64,000 nucleotides of DNA from Limnoperna fortunei (GCA_944474755.1 OX104123.1:16062275-16126274), one strand, 5' to 3'. Positions 1 to 9,732 are shown, numbered from the stretch's first letter. Notes: generated from the sequence alone by a model not told the origin. Numbers and translations: made by a program.

Positions 1-294
1 GGTAAAAACAACTGAAAGTCCTGTTGTCAAATTTTGATTGAGCAGCACTCGTCTATTAAAGTTTGCAATTACATTGACCAACTAAAATATTTCTTTGTAG
101 CTTAATGTACACTAAAGAACTAAAATAATTGATTAAGTTAGAGACGCGCAATTAATACATTGTTTTCAAGTTTCTTTACTGCTTTTAAAAAGGGGCGTTT
201 GGGGAATTCAGCTGGCGACTAGTAGACCGCCCCCATACGTTCCACTTTTCTTTAAACTAGAAATAACAATTATATCATCACTCAACAATATATT

Positions 295-493
295 GCGGGT
301 TCGATTCTCACTGCAGGCAGGGTGTACTCGACTCCAATCTTAATTGACAAGGATTGCCAGTTTTCCTACCGCAGGTCGGGGGTTCTCTCCGGGTACTCCG
401 GCTTCCTCCCCCAATAAAAACTGGACGCCATGAAATAGCTGAAAAATTGCTGAAAGTGGCGTTAAAACACCATTCAAACAAACAAAAAACAAA
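295..493 (+). mobile_element. 5'-truncated tRNA-derived SINE with 11-bp TSD
   Basis: The copy begins at the pol III B-box-like GGGTTCGATTCTC and lacks the A-box half. It runs through the same body found at 46.7 kb (GGATTGCCAGTTTTCCTAC, CTCCGGCTTCCTCC, AAAACTGGACGCCATGA) to an ACAAACAAAA tail. The 11-mer AACAATATATT sits immediately before it (284-294) and after it (494-504), a perfect target-site duplication, which marks a retrotransposed, 5'-truncated copy. Confidence 0.8.
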
Positions 494-504
494 AACAATA
501 TATT

Positions 505-917
505 AGTGGGATCATTATCTTTTACCGTCATTTCACCTACTGCTTGTAAAAGAAATCATTGCCTGAAAAAAGACATTTTGATAAAAAATGAACAAATATG
601 TGGTAATGCTTGCATCATTACTTTTTAAAACTGATAAAGTAATAGGTAGTCTTACATCTGAACAGGCTGCTGGACGACCTGCCCCGTCCAACATTTTTGG
701 TAACTATGAAATTAATTTTCAAATTTAGGAAAATTCCTAATATGAAATAATAAGATAACTAAATATGTACCTATTGCATAAGGTTATCTGACTTTATCGA
801 ATAAGAATGCCACAAAATGATTGACATGTCCTTAATATCCAAATTAGGATCTTTGTTTGTCGGTACCCTAAACTGAAACCAAATTGAAAACCTTGGACTA
901 GAAACAACTTCAGATCA
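505..917. other. AT-rich flank, no gene seen
   Basis: No convincing ORF, splice pattern or repeat was recognised between the SINE and the LTR retrotransposon. The last four bases before the element (918-921, GTAT) are its target-site duplication. Confidence 0.5.
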
Positions 918-921
918 GTAT

Positions 922-1207
922 TATTGTGTAATTTCCCTTCGGTAGGTGGGGGTTACAGGGTCTACCCTGGGGCAATGTGTCAGTGCAATATTACCTGATC
1001 GCTATTATGATACAACTGCCCACAGCAAAAAGGCGTCTGTAGGTCTGCTTATTACGTCACAGCTTTCTGTGGTGGCGGGAAACCTCTCGTGTCTCTCGGC
1101 CTTCGCTCCACCAATGGTTGGTCTCTGGAACACCCCCGAGATGCCCCGGACAAGAGATCGGGTCTGAACAATCACCCATAAACAGGGAAGTGCCTAATTT
1201 CACCACA
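922..1207 (-). repeat. 3' LTR of the retrotransposon (286 bp)
   Basis: This copy matches 10221-10509 almost base for base. On the element strand it starts TGTGGTGAAATTAGG at 1207, immediately after the polypurine tract, and ends CACAATA at 922. The shared repeat extends three bases past the canonical CA end at 925. Using 922 as the end gives a clean GTAT duplication; using 925 does not. Confidence 0.92.
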
Positions 1208-1224
1208 CCCCCCTCCGTTTTCTT
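1208..1224 (-). other. Polypurine tract
   Basis: On the element strand this is AAGAAAACGGAGGGGGG, a pure-purine run apart from one C, directly abutting the TGTGG start of the 3' LTR. This is the position and composition expected of the plus-strand primer. Confidence 0.8.
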
Positions 1225-1714
1225 AGGGACGGGACCCCTGTTCCGTTCAACTGAGGACACCTAGCTTACTATTCCCCGTAACCAGGGGACTGAACTAGGC
1301 GAATCTTCACCTCACATAATATGTAAAATACACTGAGGCCATCTCCTTCCTCACTACCCAACAGCCGACACCAACCAACTCCTCGCCACAAGAACAGAAA
1401 ACATGTCCAATACTCTGGCACAACGACACTGCGAAAACACCACAAAAACCAAGACTAATAAATTCATTTTCACGAAAATCACATGGAACCAATTCATTAC
1501 CCTTCTCCTAATTTCTAATTCTCTACGCTACTATTTACAGAAAAGTTCATGTAAACATGTAAAAAAAAAAACCCATCTGAGGATGGGACACACAGCAGGA
1601 CGCTCCTCCCTGGAGTTGAACATATATACATCCATCCTGCTGGTGACGGCCAATGGTGGAACAATCCCGCGTTCTAGCTGGGTATGGCGTCCTGAGGCTG
1701 TTCTCTGCAGCTCC

Positions 1715-2056
1715 TCAAACCCATGGTGCAGGCCAGTTCTTCATTACCTCCCTCTTCTCCGCAGGCATGGGGGAAAGGAGGACCATCTGCACCCGCAAAT
1801 ATGCGAGGGTGGCTTCGCAGGTGATGGGGTGCAGGGAGAAGTACCCTGGCACCTTCCATCCCATCTCCCTGCACAGGGCCTTCAGCTGGGGCACATCTTC
1901 CTTCGCTATCTTTGACGCCTCTGGGATGTGCCCATGCTCATTGACCAGCTCCACGAGGTCCGCAATCACGGCACCGTCTCCACAGAAAAACTGCAATATA
2001 TTGGAGAATGCAGCCGATCTCCCGCTGGAACTTTCGGGACCCCAGCTGAGCCCCAC
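1715..2056 (-). pseudogene. Unknown retrotransposon ORF downstream of pol, C-terminal part
   Basis: This open frame of about 113 residues lies between the PHD region and the 3' LTR on the element strand, in the same frame as the integrase. It looks genuinely coding: a helical, charged stretch (around DLVELVNEHG and KEDVPQLKALCREMGW) without low complexity. The upstream part of this product appears to lie in another frame (1938-2753), so a frame change near 2000-2060 is likely. I recognise no domain. It has no signal peptide or membrane helix, so it is not env-like. An accessory protein or the C-terminal end of an extended Pol are both possible. Confidence 0.45.
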
Positions 2057-2753
2057 TCTGCTTATCGGTAAGCAGACCGGGCAGGTGTTCGCACACCACG
2101 TGCCGACGCAACCCCCTGGTGAAAATCTTACACCCTGGAATCACTCGGGGAGAGCTGTCATGATCCTTATAGCCCTTCTGTCTGGGTGCAACCTGCAGCA
2201 CTGGAGCAGGGCTTTTGAGGACCACCCCTAGTGTGAAGGGGGCTGACTTCTGCGTCCTCCCAGCCATTGCCTGGGCCTCGTCGGGCACGACACCCAGTAC
2301 CACCTCTTCGTATCCTTGGTGATTCTCAGACTCGGTCTGTGTGGCCACCTCTTTGGGTCCGTCGGCCGACAGCCCAACTGTCTGGATGGACTTTTCCAAG
2401 GTACCCTCCTTCCCAGTTTGGGTTGATACTGTTCTGCTTAGCAAAGCGGGGGCCCTCCTGGGTGAGGGAGGGGAGACTGTCACCCCTCTCCCTCTCGTCG
2501 CTCCCAACTCCTCCCCTCGGCCCGTGCCCACATACAATGTGTTCCTTACCACACCTCCTCTGCATCTATACATCCTGCAACATAAAAGGAGGCCATTAGA
2601 GACCTTTAAACAATAAAAAACTGTCCGTGACAACTGACTAACCCCTCGGTGGTGGTGCCACTCCCCAACCACCGAGTCCCTAACACTGGAACTTGTTCTC
2701 CTGTCTCCCCCTCTTTCCTCGAGGGGAGGTCCTCCTCCCGACAGTTGGGACAC
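1938..2753 (-). pseudogene. Unknown retrotransposon ORF downstream of pol, middle part
   Basis: The frame is open for about 271 codons on the element strand. The likely real part is the C-terminal half, with Thr/Gln motifs (STQTGKEG, SIQTVG, VATQTES) and a Cys/His stretch near GCKIFTRGLRRHVVCEH. The N-terminal third overlaps the PHD finger frame and is rich in Arg/Gly/Ser, so it is probably a shadow of that frame. It sits between the PHD finger and the 113-residue C-terminal ORF. One or more indels probably split a single downstream product. No recognised family. Confidence 0.35.
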
Positions 2754-2923
2754 TTATATGTGTCCAATTCCTCGGCCTCCAATGCCGACAAGTTCACACA
2801 TATTAAATGGTACCACTCCTTATAAGTGTCACACTGTTCCATTGTTTCTCCAGTGTCCGGACCTCTACAAATGCAATACTTTTTATACTTCTTGGTGTGT
2901 GAATTCTCCTCTGTTAAAATGTT
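2606..2923 (-). pseudogene. PHD finger in frame with, and downstream of, integrase
   Basis: The frame continues from the integrase after a single TAA (2924-2926). It encodes a PHD-type zinc finger between about 2875 and 2741: YCICRGPDTG, then EQCDTYKEWYHLICVNLS, then a closing YKCPNC. The Cys-x-Cys, Cys, Trp-Tyr-His-x2-Cys and Cys-x2-Cys spacing fits PHD fingers that read methylated histone tails. The fourth ligand is Tyr where Cys is expected (CDTY), so this copy has probably lost one zinc ligand. By analogy with chromodomains on chromovirus integrases it could steer integration or bind chromatin; that is inference. The frame ends at 2606. Confidence 0.7.
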
Positions 2924-4258
2924 TTATCCTTGGAGGAGTCGCTTTTGTGCTTTCTCCAGCCATGCTGGGATTTTCCTGTCCCTGCATCCTTTAAGCCTAT
3001 CATGATTTGTGTTAAACACAACTTTCTGCAACTTAATCTTGTAAACATGCGGTGTAATCACTTGTACGACTATTCCCGGTCCTTTCCACGGACTACTAAG
3101 TTTTTTATTCTTCCCTACTACTTGTGCTGTGTCCAGCACGTATACTAGATCTACAATCTTATATTGGTGTTCCAAGATTTTAATGTCATAATCTCGTTTC
3201 ATCCTATTCTGAGTCGTATTTAGTGTATTCCTGGCAATCTCGTGAGACTTGCGAATAGCAGTTTCCAAGCTTGCTATATATTCATCACTTCCTGTGTACA
3301 ATTTGTCCATTCCATTTGAGAACATAAGTTCTGCTGGTTGATTTGTTTCCCTGCCTAACATGAGCCTGTTAGGGGTAAATCCTGTGTTTCTGTTCACAGA
3401 TGAACGTAAAGCTCCTGCTAGCTGAGCAATGTGCTCGTCCCAATTGTCCTGGGAACCGTCCACAAAACATCGAACGGCGTCCATGAGGACTCTGTTTTTC
3501 CTTTCAACCTGACCATTCGCCGATGGTCTGTAAGGCGTTGTCCTAGCCTTGTGTATTCTAAGGAGTTCACACACTGATTTGAATAGTGAACTTTCAAAGT
3601 TTCTCCCTTGATCTGTGAAGATCTGGAATGGATACCCAAACCGGGTGAAAAATTCATTAATGGCTGCTCTAGCCGTTACTTCCGCTGTCTGGGACGGTAA
3701 GGGACTGCTCTCTGTCCACTTCGTGAACTGGTCTACCATCATAAGAATGTATTCGTTCCCATTCTTAGTCTTTGGCAGCGGTCCCATGAAATCTAAGTGT
3801 ACGCGTTCCATCGGTGCACCCGCATGATACGGTGTCATTTTACACTTAGCATGTCTATTTGGTTTCTTATTCTTACTGCATATGTCGCATGTTACAACGA
3901 AGTTCCTTATTTCCTTCGACATATTGTACCAATGGTATTTGTCTTTAATTCTGGCCATTGTACGCTCCGTTCCTTGGTGACCAGCTGACGGTAACTCGTG
4001 ACAAAGGGTTAGTACTTTCTCCCTCAGGCTAGCAGGGACAACTAACCTAGTTCCTGCTCCCTCCTTCTTGGGAATGTTTCTCAATATCCCCTGGTCATCC
4101 AAGTAGAACATTGATCTGTTTATATAGTAGTTTTTAGCTGCTGGTAATGCTAAGAATAAAATGTTTCCTGCTGGTTCTTTGCTGTCTCTTAACCAGTTTA
4201 GAATTATTGTCAAATCCGGGTCCTCAGACTGAGCTTGTTTTATTTCTTGTGAATCCAC
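2924..4258 (-). CDS. Retrotransposon integrase
   Basis: About 444 residues are open. The order is an HHCC zinc-binding domain (CHELPSAGHQGTERT, later CDICSKNKKP), then the DDE core with HLDFMGPLP, FTDQGRNFES and NGQVERKNR carrying the acidic triad, and then a C-terminal GPY/F-like region (SPWKGPGIVVQV). This integrates the cDNA in the nucleus. The domain looks intact. The N-terminal segment (EIKQAQSEDPDL) is the usual lead-in from the RNase H linker, and the open frame begins where a one-base shift near 4259 separates it from upstream pol. The frame ends in TAA just before the PHD finger. Confidence 0.92.
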   Translation of the reverse strand: MDSQEIKQAQSEDPDLTIILNWLRDSKEPAGNILFLALPAAKNYYINRSMFYLDDQGILRNIPKKEGAGTRLVVPASLREKVLTLCHELPSAGHQGTERTMARIKDKYHWYNMSKEIRNFVVTCDICSKNKKPNRHAKCKMTPYHAGAPMERVHLDFMGPLPKTKNGNEYILMMVDQFTKWTESSPLPSQTAEVTARAAINEFFTRFGYPFQIFTDQGRNFESSLFKSVCELLRIHKARTTPYRPSANGQVERKNRVLMDAVRCFVDGSQDNWDEHIAQLAGALRSSVNRNTGFTPNRLMLGRETNQPAELMFSNGMDKLYTGSDEYIASLETAIRKSHEIARNTLNTTQNRMKRDYDIKILEHQYKIVDLVYVLDTAQVVGKNKKLSSPWKGPGIVVQVITPHVYKIKLQKVVFNTNHDRLKGCRDRKIPAWLEKAQKRLLQG

Positions 4259-4745
4259 TTATTAACAATCCTCCTTCCTGTGACACGGCTGTCACTGTAC
4301 AATAATTGTCACTCTCCGTCAATATCACTGGTCGGGTACCAGAGCATATGTCCATGCTTGTAGAGAACAATATATTGTCCACAGTATATTCCTGTGTAGT
4401 GTCACTTTTCAATGATGTGATTGATTGTTCATCAACACTGAATAATGTTATCATTGCAACGGCAATGTCCTGAATGGGCTTATTCCTGCATTTCTGTTTC
4501 TAGTCAGGGATACTGCCTCATCAACTTCATACATAAATTTGTTCCAGGTACGGGGTGCTTTCTCATACTTTGTACAACCTCCGCAAGGTAAATCCGATAA
4601 CTCCAGTTCAGCCTGGAAACCTGGACATGGTACCTCACTCTCTCCTATCCGTAAAAGTCCATCCGCATTTCCGTGGAGTCTACCTTGATATTCATGTCAT
4701 ACTGGCTGAGTTCTTCCATCCAGTTGACCTTGCGGTTCTTTGAAA
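4259..4745 (-). pseudogene. RNase H to integrase linker, frame-scrambled
   Basis: Pol coding can be followed here only by switching frames. WMEELSQYDMNIK continues the end of RNase H. HGNADGLLRIGE matches the conserved His-x-Asn-Ala-Asp tail seen after Ty3/gypsy RNase H. CGGCTKYEKAPRTW is the Cys-x2-Cys linker, and a frame open at 4224-4454 leads towards the integrase. At least three small indels are therefore needed between 4745 and 4259. Confidence 0.6.
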
Positions 4746-5425
4746 CCTAATAACCAGGTTAAACTGCTATGGTCCGTTCTGACCGTGAAATTCCTGCCAA
4801 GCAGATGTCTAAACTGCCTGGTGAACCTGATTACAGCTAGTGATTCTTTCCTAGTCGTGCAATAACGACGTTGCTCTGGTGTCAGAGCAAAGCTTCCATA
4901 AGCTATGACCCTTTCCCTTCCATTCTGCACTTGTATCAGTTCCGCTCCGATAGCTTTGTCGGACGCATCCGTATCCAGGATGAAATTGTCATGTTTCGTT
5001 GGTAATGGCAAGACTGGCGCTGAAGTCAATTTCAACTTAATTTGGTCAAACGAGTTTTGTTGACTCTCAGTCCATTTAAACTGTTGTTTTCCGGTGATGT
5101 CATGCAATGGTCCTGCAATTTTTGAATAATCCTTGATGAAACTGCGATGATAATTCGCAAATCCAAGGAATTGTTCCACTTCCTTGGTGCAGGTCGGTAC
5201 AGACCAGCTCATTACTGGTTCAATGTGCTGTTGACCTATCTGAATACCATTGCTGGTGATTTTTCGTCCTAAAAATTCCACTGAAGTCTTGAATAATTCA
5301 CATTTCCGGGGTTTCAGTTTAAGTTCATATTTCCTGAAACGTTTGAACACTTGTTTCAAGTTTTCTAAGTGATCATCAAAGTCTGATCGTAAGACTAGGA
5401 TATCGTCTAGGAAAGCTAACACTGT
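4697..5425 (-). pseudogene. RT catalytic C-half plus RNase H
   Basis: It begins just after a nonsense codon and encodes the catalytic AFLDDILVL motif (the YxDD box), the RT thumb/connection, and an RNase H with LDTDASDKAIGAELIQ and RTDHSSLTWLL. Both catalytic modules look intact at residue level. The frame is lost at about 4735 inside the segment that should read on into the linker, and an out-of-frame tail ends at 4697. Confidence 0.88.
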
Positions 5426-6190
5426 TTACCATGTGAGCCCCCTTAAATCTAAGTTCATGACTCGGGCATATGTACTCGTATCATTGCATAGTCCAAAGCT
5501 CATTTTCACACATTCAAATAGTCCGTACTTTGTGACGAATGCTGTCTTCTTGCGGTCTTCTGGTTTGACGCTGATTTGCCAGTATGCGCTGTTGGCATCC
5601 AGTTTCGAGTACCACTTGTTTCCCGCACGTGTATGTACACATTCCTCTATAAGCGGCAATGGGTACACATCCTTTACTGTGACTGCATTCAAGGCCCTAT
5701 AATCTAGGCACCATCTCACACCGCCATCTCGTTTCCGGATTAATACTGGGGCGGAAGCCCATTCCGATGTAGAGGGTTGTATAACTCCAGCATCTAGCAT
5801 TTTCTTGAGATGCTGCTCCTCCTCGTCCACAAAGCATGATGGAGTACGACGCATTCTCTGATTAACAGGTCTTGCTGTGCCTGTGTCAATTTCGTGCTCA
5901 ATCTCTGTAAAATTCCCGAGATCATAGTCATCTTTCGCAAATACATCTCTATAGTCATATAAGAGTTGTTTCAATTTAACTTTCTGTCCTTCTGTAAACT
6001 CTTCAGTTGATTTCTCAAATAATGGTTGTAAATATTCCGGTAACTTGACATTAGGTTTGTCCTGGTATTGTATGGTGTTCACCTGGCCCCCCACGGGGGG
6101 TCCAGTAATAATTGAAATTTCCTCAGCATTTGCTATATGCTGTCCCCTTTTAAGGATGATATTGTCCTCGGTGACATTAATAGTTCCGGT
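5426..6190 (-). pseudogene. RT N-terminal half, ended by a nonsense codon
   Basis: The frame holds RT fingers and palm: RKRDGGVRWCLDYRALN, DVYPLPLIEE, SKLDANSAYWQI and FGLC. A TAA at 5426-5428 interrupts the palm just before the YxDD-type motif; the same frame resumes immediately, so this is a point nonsense mutation. Open coding extends upstream to about 6190 in this frame. The link to the protease frame looks like a one-base shortening of a G run near 6190. Confidence 0.88.
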
Positions 6191-6735
6191 TGACTACCTG
6201 GATTGCACACTGTTCTAGCTCCCAACAGGTGCTCCTGTTCTATTGTTTCAACCACATATTCTTTGTTGATCTGATCTGATGTACAACTTAGTCGCACTGC
6301 TGAGTGTGGGGGTATGACAGTACGTCTGTCCACTGTCACCCTACATATCCTGGGTTGCGACATTTCCATGGATTCTCTTTTCCCATAATGCAATGGTATG
6401 GTATCCCCATGCATAAATAATATATCTTTTCTGATGTCCACTATAGCATTGTGTTTCTTCAAGAAATCGAGACCTAACAACATATCATCGTCAATTGGTG
6501 CTACATGTAGCGTTTCACGCAGGCTACGTGGTCCAATTCCTAGTTCCACAGGGATGGTTCGTTTAGCACGCATTTCAAATCCTCTCCCTGCATTATGCAT
6601 GATAACATCACTAATGACTTTTGGTTTGTTCTTAAAACTGTTGTATATCTCGTCGGATATAACTGTTACTTCTGCAGCTGTATCCAGAACTGCTATCACT
6701 GGATACACATGTACTGTCACTGGGACCCTTAGCAT
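6133..6735 (-). CDS. Retrotransposon aspartic protease
   Basis: About 200 residues. The catalytic loop reads AVLDTAAEVTVIS, with the Asp-Thr-Ala typical of retropepsins, and a second hydrophobic strand with MLLGLDFLKKHNA. It would cleave the Gag-Pol polyprotein. The frame is -1 relative to the nucleocapsid frame, with a short overlap at 6729-6735. That could be a programmed -1 frameshift, but I see no clear slippery heptamer. The C-terminal residues from about 6190 to 6133 are probably out of frame. Confidence 0.85.
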   Translation of the reverse strand: MLRVPVTVHVYPVIAVLDTAAEVTVISDEIYNSFKNKPKVISDVIMHNAGRGFEMRAKRTIPVELGIGPRSLRETLHVAPIDDDMLLGLDFLKKHNAIVDIRKDILFMHGDTIPLHYGKRESMEMSQPRICRVTVDRRTVIPPHSAVRLSCTSDQINKEYVVETIEQEHLLGARTVCNPGSQPELLMSPRTISSLKGDSI

Positions 6736-7289
6736 CGTTGATGTTCCAGTTTACCTATTCCCAGGGTTCCATCGCTAGACTCTGGATTTTTGTAGTAATC
6801 TTGTCTTTTGCCCTGTCTGGTAGGGTACCTTTTCTCATTACTGAAATTAACCCTCTTTCTCTGTGGTAATGGTGAACCCTTTAGTTCTGGACAATTTCTA
6901 CGGTAGTGCCCTGGCTGGTTACAATTGTAACAGACTGCCTGTTGATCTTGTTTGTCTCCTCTATTATGCTTGTACGAGTCCTGTTGCTGTTGTGCATTTT
7001 CGAATTTCCTTTTCGCTTTTGGTGTCCATTTCGGGGATGGACTTCTGTGTATAGATGGTCGATTATTTGTATCGGCTTTTTGATGTTTAAGTTGCTTTAG
7101 CTCTTCAGTAATAGCTGTCATATTATTTAACATTGCACCTATGTTGCCAACAAAGGTATCTGTTATCTTGGCTAAACTAGAAACCACAGATTTCACTTGT
7201 TCTTGGAGTGATGAAATTTGTTCAGCAGTACTGTCTTGTTTTCTACTATATGCCTGAATTGTAACTGGCTCCTTATCCGTAATGGTCAA
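6729..7289 (-). CDS. Gag nucleocapsid with CCHC zinc knuckle
   Basis: Encodes a helical stretch (EQISSLQEQVKSVVSSLAKI), a basic linker and one zinc knuckle, CYNCNQPGHYRRNC, followed by a basic tail. This binds RNA during particle assembly. It is separated from the capsid frame by an apparent one-base insertion near 7332, after which the frame is continuous with the capsid. It ends where the protease frame takes over. Confidence 0.85.
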   Translation of the reverse strand: MTITDKEPVTIQAYSRKQDSTAEQISSLQEQVKSVVSSLAKITDTFVGNIGAMLNNMTAITEELKQLKHQKADTNNRPSIHRSPSPKWTPKAKRKFENAQQQQDSYKHNRGDKQDQQAVCYNCNQPGHYRRNCPELKGSPLPQRKRVNFSNEKRYPTRQGKRQDYYKNPESSDGTLGIGKLEHQRC

Positions 7290-7311
7290 GTCATTGAGAT
7301 TGACTGGTGTT

Positions 7312-7953
7312 TCACTTGGTGTGGAGTCTTATAGCTTTACTGGTTTCCTGGAAGTATTTAATTATATCCAGAGCTTCATCCAGTGTTTCTGGTCTTGAGT
7401 GACAGGCATGTTTCGCTGCCTGTTTGTCTGAACATCCTCGACAGATGCGGTCTATTACTGTTTGGTTGACAAAATCTTCTGGGACGATTTCAAACGCTCT
7501 GATAGCTAACAACTGTAGGCGGTCTGCCCATTCATCTATACCTTCCCCTTTTCGCTGGGCACTGTTGTTAAACTCTGCCCTCAAGGTTTGGATGAAGTCC
7601 TGGTAACCAAATCGTTTTTCGATCTTCCGTATGACACGGGTATATGAGATGTTTGGATCTTGGTCCAGCAACAATTTGTAATAATCGCTAGCCTCGTCTT
7701 GCAAACACCAACAGAGTTGACTTCGTTTCTGCTGCTCTGTCAGTCCGTTAGTTGCAACAAACTCACTAAACTTCCCGAAGAAAGATCTCCAAGCAGATTT
7801 GTTCTTGCCTGTGAACTTCAAATCTCTAGGTGTCTGAATTGACATTTGTTGAGGTTGAATTTGTCGGTTTCTCCCCTGTTTACAGTTACGGGCTACTGGA
7901 ATCTGTATTTCCGATCGTTCGGACGATGAACTGGACTGCCTTCTAGCTTGCAA
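7312..7953 (-). CDS. Gag capsid domain (retrotrans_gag-like)
   Basis: About 213 residues. The helical capsid core includes FTGKNKSAWRSFFGKFSEF, LCWCLQDEASDYYKLLL, a phenylalanine/tyrosine-rich region near IEKRFGYQDF, and WADRLQLLA, matching the Gag family of Ty3/gypsy retrotransposons. It forms the particle shell. The basic Ser-rich N-terminus overlaps the end of the upstream glutamine-rich frame, so a one-base break lies near 7893-7953. Confidence 0.85.
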   Translation of the reverse strand: MQARRQSSSSSERSEIQIPVARNCKQGRNRQIQPQQMSIQTPRDLKFTGKNKSAWRSFFGKFSEFVATNGLTEQQKRSQLCWCLQDEASDYYKLLLDQDPNISYTRVIRKIEKRFGYQDFIQTLRAEFNNSAQRKGEGIDEWADRLQLLAIRAFEIVPEDFVNQTVIDRICRGCSDKQAAKHACHSRPETLDEALDIIKYFQETSKAIRLHTK

Positions 7954-8897
7954 CCTTCTACATGGCAGTAAATCCTGTCTAGTAGGCCTTTCTTGCCTGT
8001 TAACTGCGTTAGGTGGTGTATATATTTCATATAGTGACTCAACGCCGATGATTGGATATTAGGTTCATTCCTGCATTGTGCTGAATTAAATGGCAGCAGA
8101 GTCCTTGACATTGGTGGTGTATAATACTCGGTGTCCGAGTCGTCTTGTGTGTCATGATGTAGTTTGGGCTCTGTGTTGCCCTGATTAGTCGCCTCAGTTG
8201 GTTTGTTAAGTTGTTGGTGTTCCAGTTGTAACTCTGCAACTTTTTGTTGCAGTTGCATATATTCATATTCCAATTCCTTGTACTGAACCTGTAGTTGTTG
8301 CCTCTCATGATAAAGATGTTCGCGGTGTGCATATTGTTCCATTGATGTGTAGTGTTGTTCACCTGTTGAGTGCAGTTGGTGTGTGTTTTGTTGACTTATT
8401 CGGTCAACAAGTGACTGCTGTTGTTGCGTGTGTTGACTTGGTCTGTCGTGCAACATATGTGGTTGTGGATGTTGAAATAGTTGAAGTTGTGGACCTTGGT
8501 ATACAATTTGTTGATGGTGTTCAACTTGTTGTTGACTTGGTCTGTCAACGTAAGGTTGTTGTTGTTGCCGGTCAACTGCGGCGGGTTGTTGTAATCCAAG
8601 TTGTTGTTGGCTTGATTGGTCAACAAGTGTATGTTGAAGTAGTTGTTGATGTTGTCGGTCAACCATTAAATGTTGTTGATGGTGATTCTGTTGGTTAACA
8701 GTTGAAGTGTACTGTGGTAATTCAAGTGGTCGACTTGATTGGTCATCAAGTGTATGTTTCAGTAGTTGTTGACGTCCTGGTTGGTCACTAGAGACATGTT
8801 GAAGTGGTTGTTGAAATGGTCGCTTAACAAACGAATATGGTTGCTGTTGTTGACTCGGTCGGTCGGTAGTTGACTTGTTGATGTGGTCTATCAGCAA
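7893..8897 (-). pseudogene. Glutamine-rich repeat region of gag
   Basis: About 334 residues dominated by Gln, with repeats of the type VDRPSQQQ. These give way to a predicted coiled coil (YKELEYEYMQLQQKVAELQL, then EHQQLNKP) and an acidic segment before the capsid. It joins the HhH-encoding frame upstream through several small indels. No recognised family; it is probably a flexible or self-associating Gag extension. Confidence 0.65.
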
Positions 8898-9330
8898 TTA
8901 TGTTATGTTGAGGTTGTTGACTTGGTCGGTCAACAAATAAGTAATGTTGAATTGGTTGTTGACTCTTTCGGTAAACCTTGGTATGTTGTTGAAGTTCAAG
9001 TTCACGACTTGGTCGGTCACCAAGTATGGGTTAGAACATTGGTTGGATTTGACTTGGTCTGTCAACTAGTCGTTGTTCCCGTTGAACCTGTTGAGGTTGA
9101 CTTGGTCGGTCAACAAGTATTTGTTGTTGTTGCCATGGTTCTAGTTGCTGGTACGGTTGTTCAGCAAATAAGTGCTGTTGGAATGTTTGTTGACATGGTT
9201 GGTCAACAGTTTTGTGTTGTTGAAGATGTTCAAGTTGACGACTTGGTTGATCATCAAGTGTGCCATACTGTTGGTTCGGTCTACCAACAAGTGGTGTTGA
9301 TGTGTATGGTTGTTCCACTTTATCATGGTG
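8340..9330 (-). repeat. Coding minisatellite in gag (VDRPSQ-type repeats)
   Basis: The + strand shows many copies of CTTGGTCGGTCAACAA and relatives, spaced about 40-80 bases. They are the reverse of codons for LVDRPSQQ. Copies vary as VDQPCQQ, LDDQPSRQ, ADRPHQQ and VGRPNQQ. The repeat nature explains why indels cluster here and why Gln/Val/Asn-rich shadow frames occur on both strands. Confidence 0.8.
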
Positions 9331-9732
9331 ATAGTCTTGGAAGTGTGTTTTGTACGAATTGTCAGTGTCTGTTAGAATTTCCTGTTTAATGACATTGTCA
9401 GTGGTTCCACCAGGTTGCCTGTGTAAAGCTAGCAATGCATCAGCGCAATCACGCTCAGCTTTTTCCAACGTGTTATACAGATCAGCACAGTCCCTATCAA
9501 CCTGTGTTAAATCAACACGATCTGGCCATATAACAGATTCAAAAAACTCGGGACTGGGTCTGAAGTATGGAATTCTACAAACAATTTCTTTAGTGATACA
9601 AATATTATTGTCCTGTAATTTTAACAAATGTTGAGCAGTGGCCTTTCCCACGCCTTGGAGTAACAATAACTGCTCATAGTCGCAATCGTTTATATCAACC
9701 TTCCTAAACAAAACGCCTTTCTTGTGTGCCAT
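9031..9732 (-). pseudogene. Gag N-terminus with helix-hairpin-helix domain
   Basis: The first ATG after the 5' LTR and leader opens this frame of 233 codons. Residues 11-42 (VDINDCDYEQLLLLQGVGK, then ATAQHLLKLQ) match the ComEA-type helix-hairpin-helix, a sequence-nonspecific DNA-binding fold with a Gly-x-Gly hairpin. A segment of about 100 residues follows, then glutamine-rich VDRPSQ repeats. An HhH fold at the start of Gag is unusual to my knowledge. The frame ends at 9031 inside the repeats, where indels shift it. Confidence 0.75.

Noticed and set aside
946..1260. Short ORFs inside the LTRs
   Set aside because: Both LTRs give the same frames because they are copies; there is no coding signature and LTRs do not normally encode proteins here.
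1403..2616. Plus-strand open frames within the retrotransposon 3' region
   Set aside because: They oppose the element's coding strand, have no recognisable domain, and overlap the PHD and downstream ORFs.
6085..6100. C6/G6 self-complementary run in pol as a programmed frameshift signal
   Set aside because: The RT frame is continuous through it (from about 6190 to 5429), so no shift is needed there.
8327..9389. Long plus-strand Val/Asp-rich open frames opposite gag
   Set aside because: They are the antisense of the glutamine-rich repeats; Gln/Asn codons read backwards give Leu/Val.
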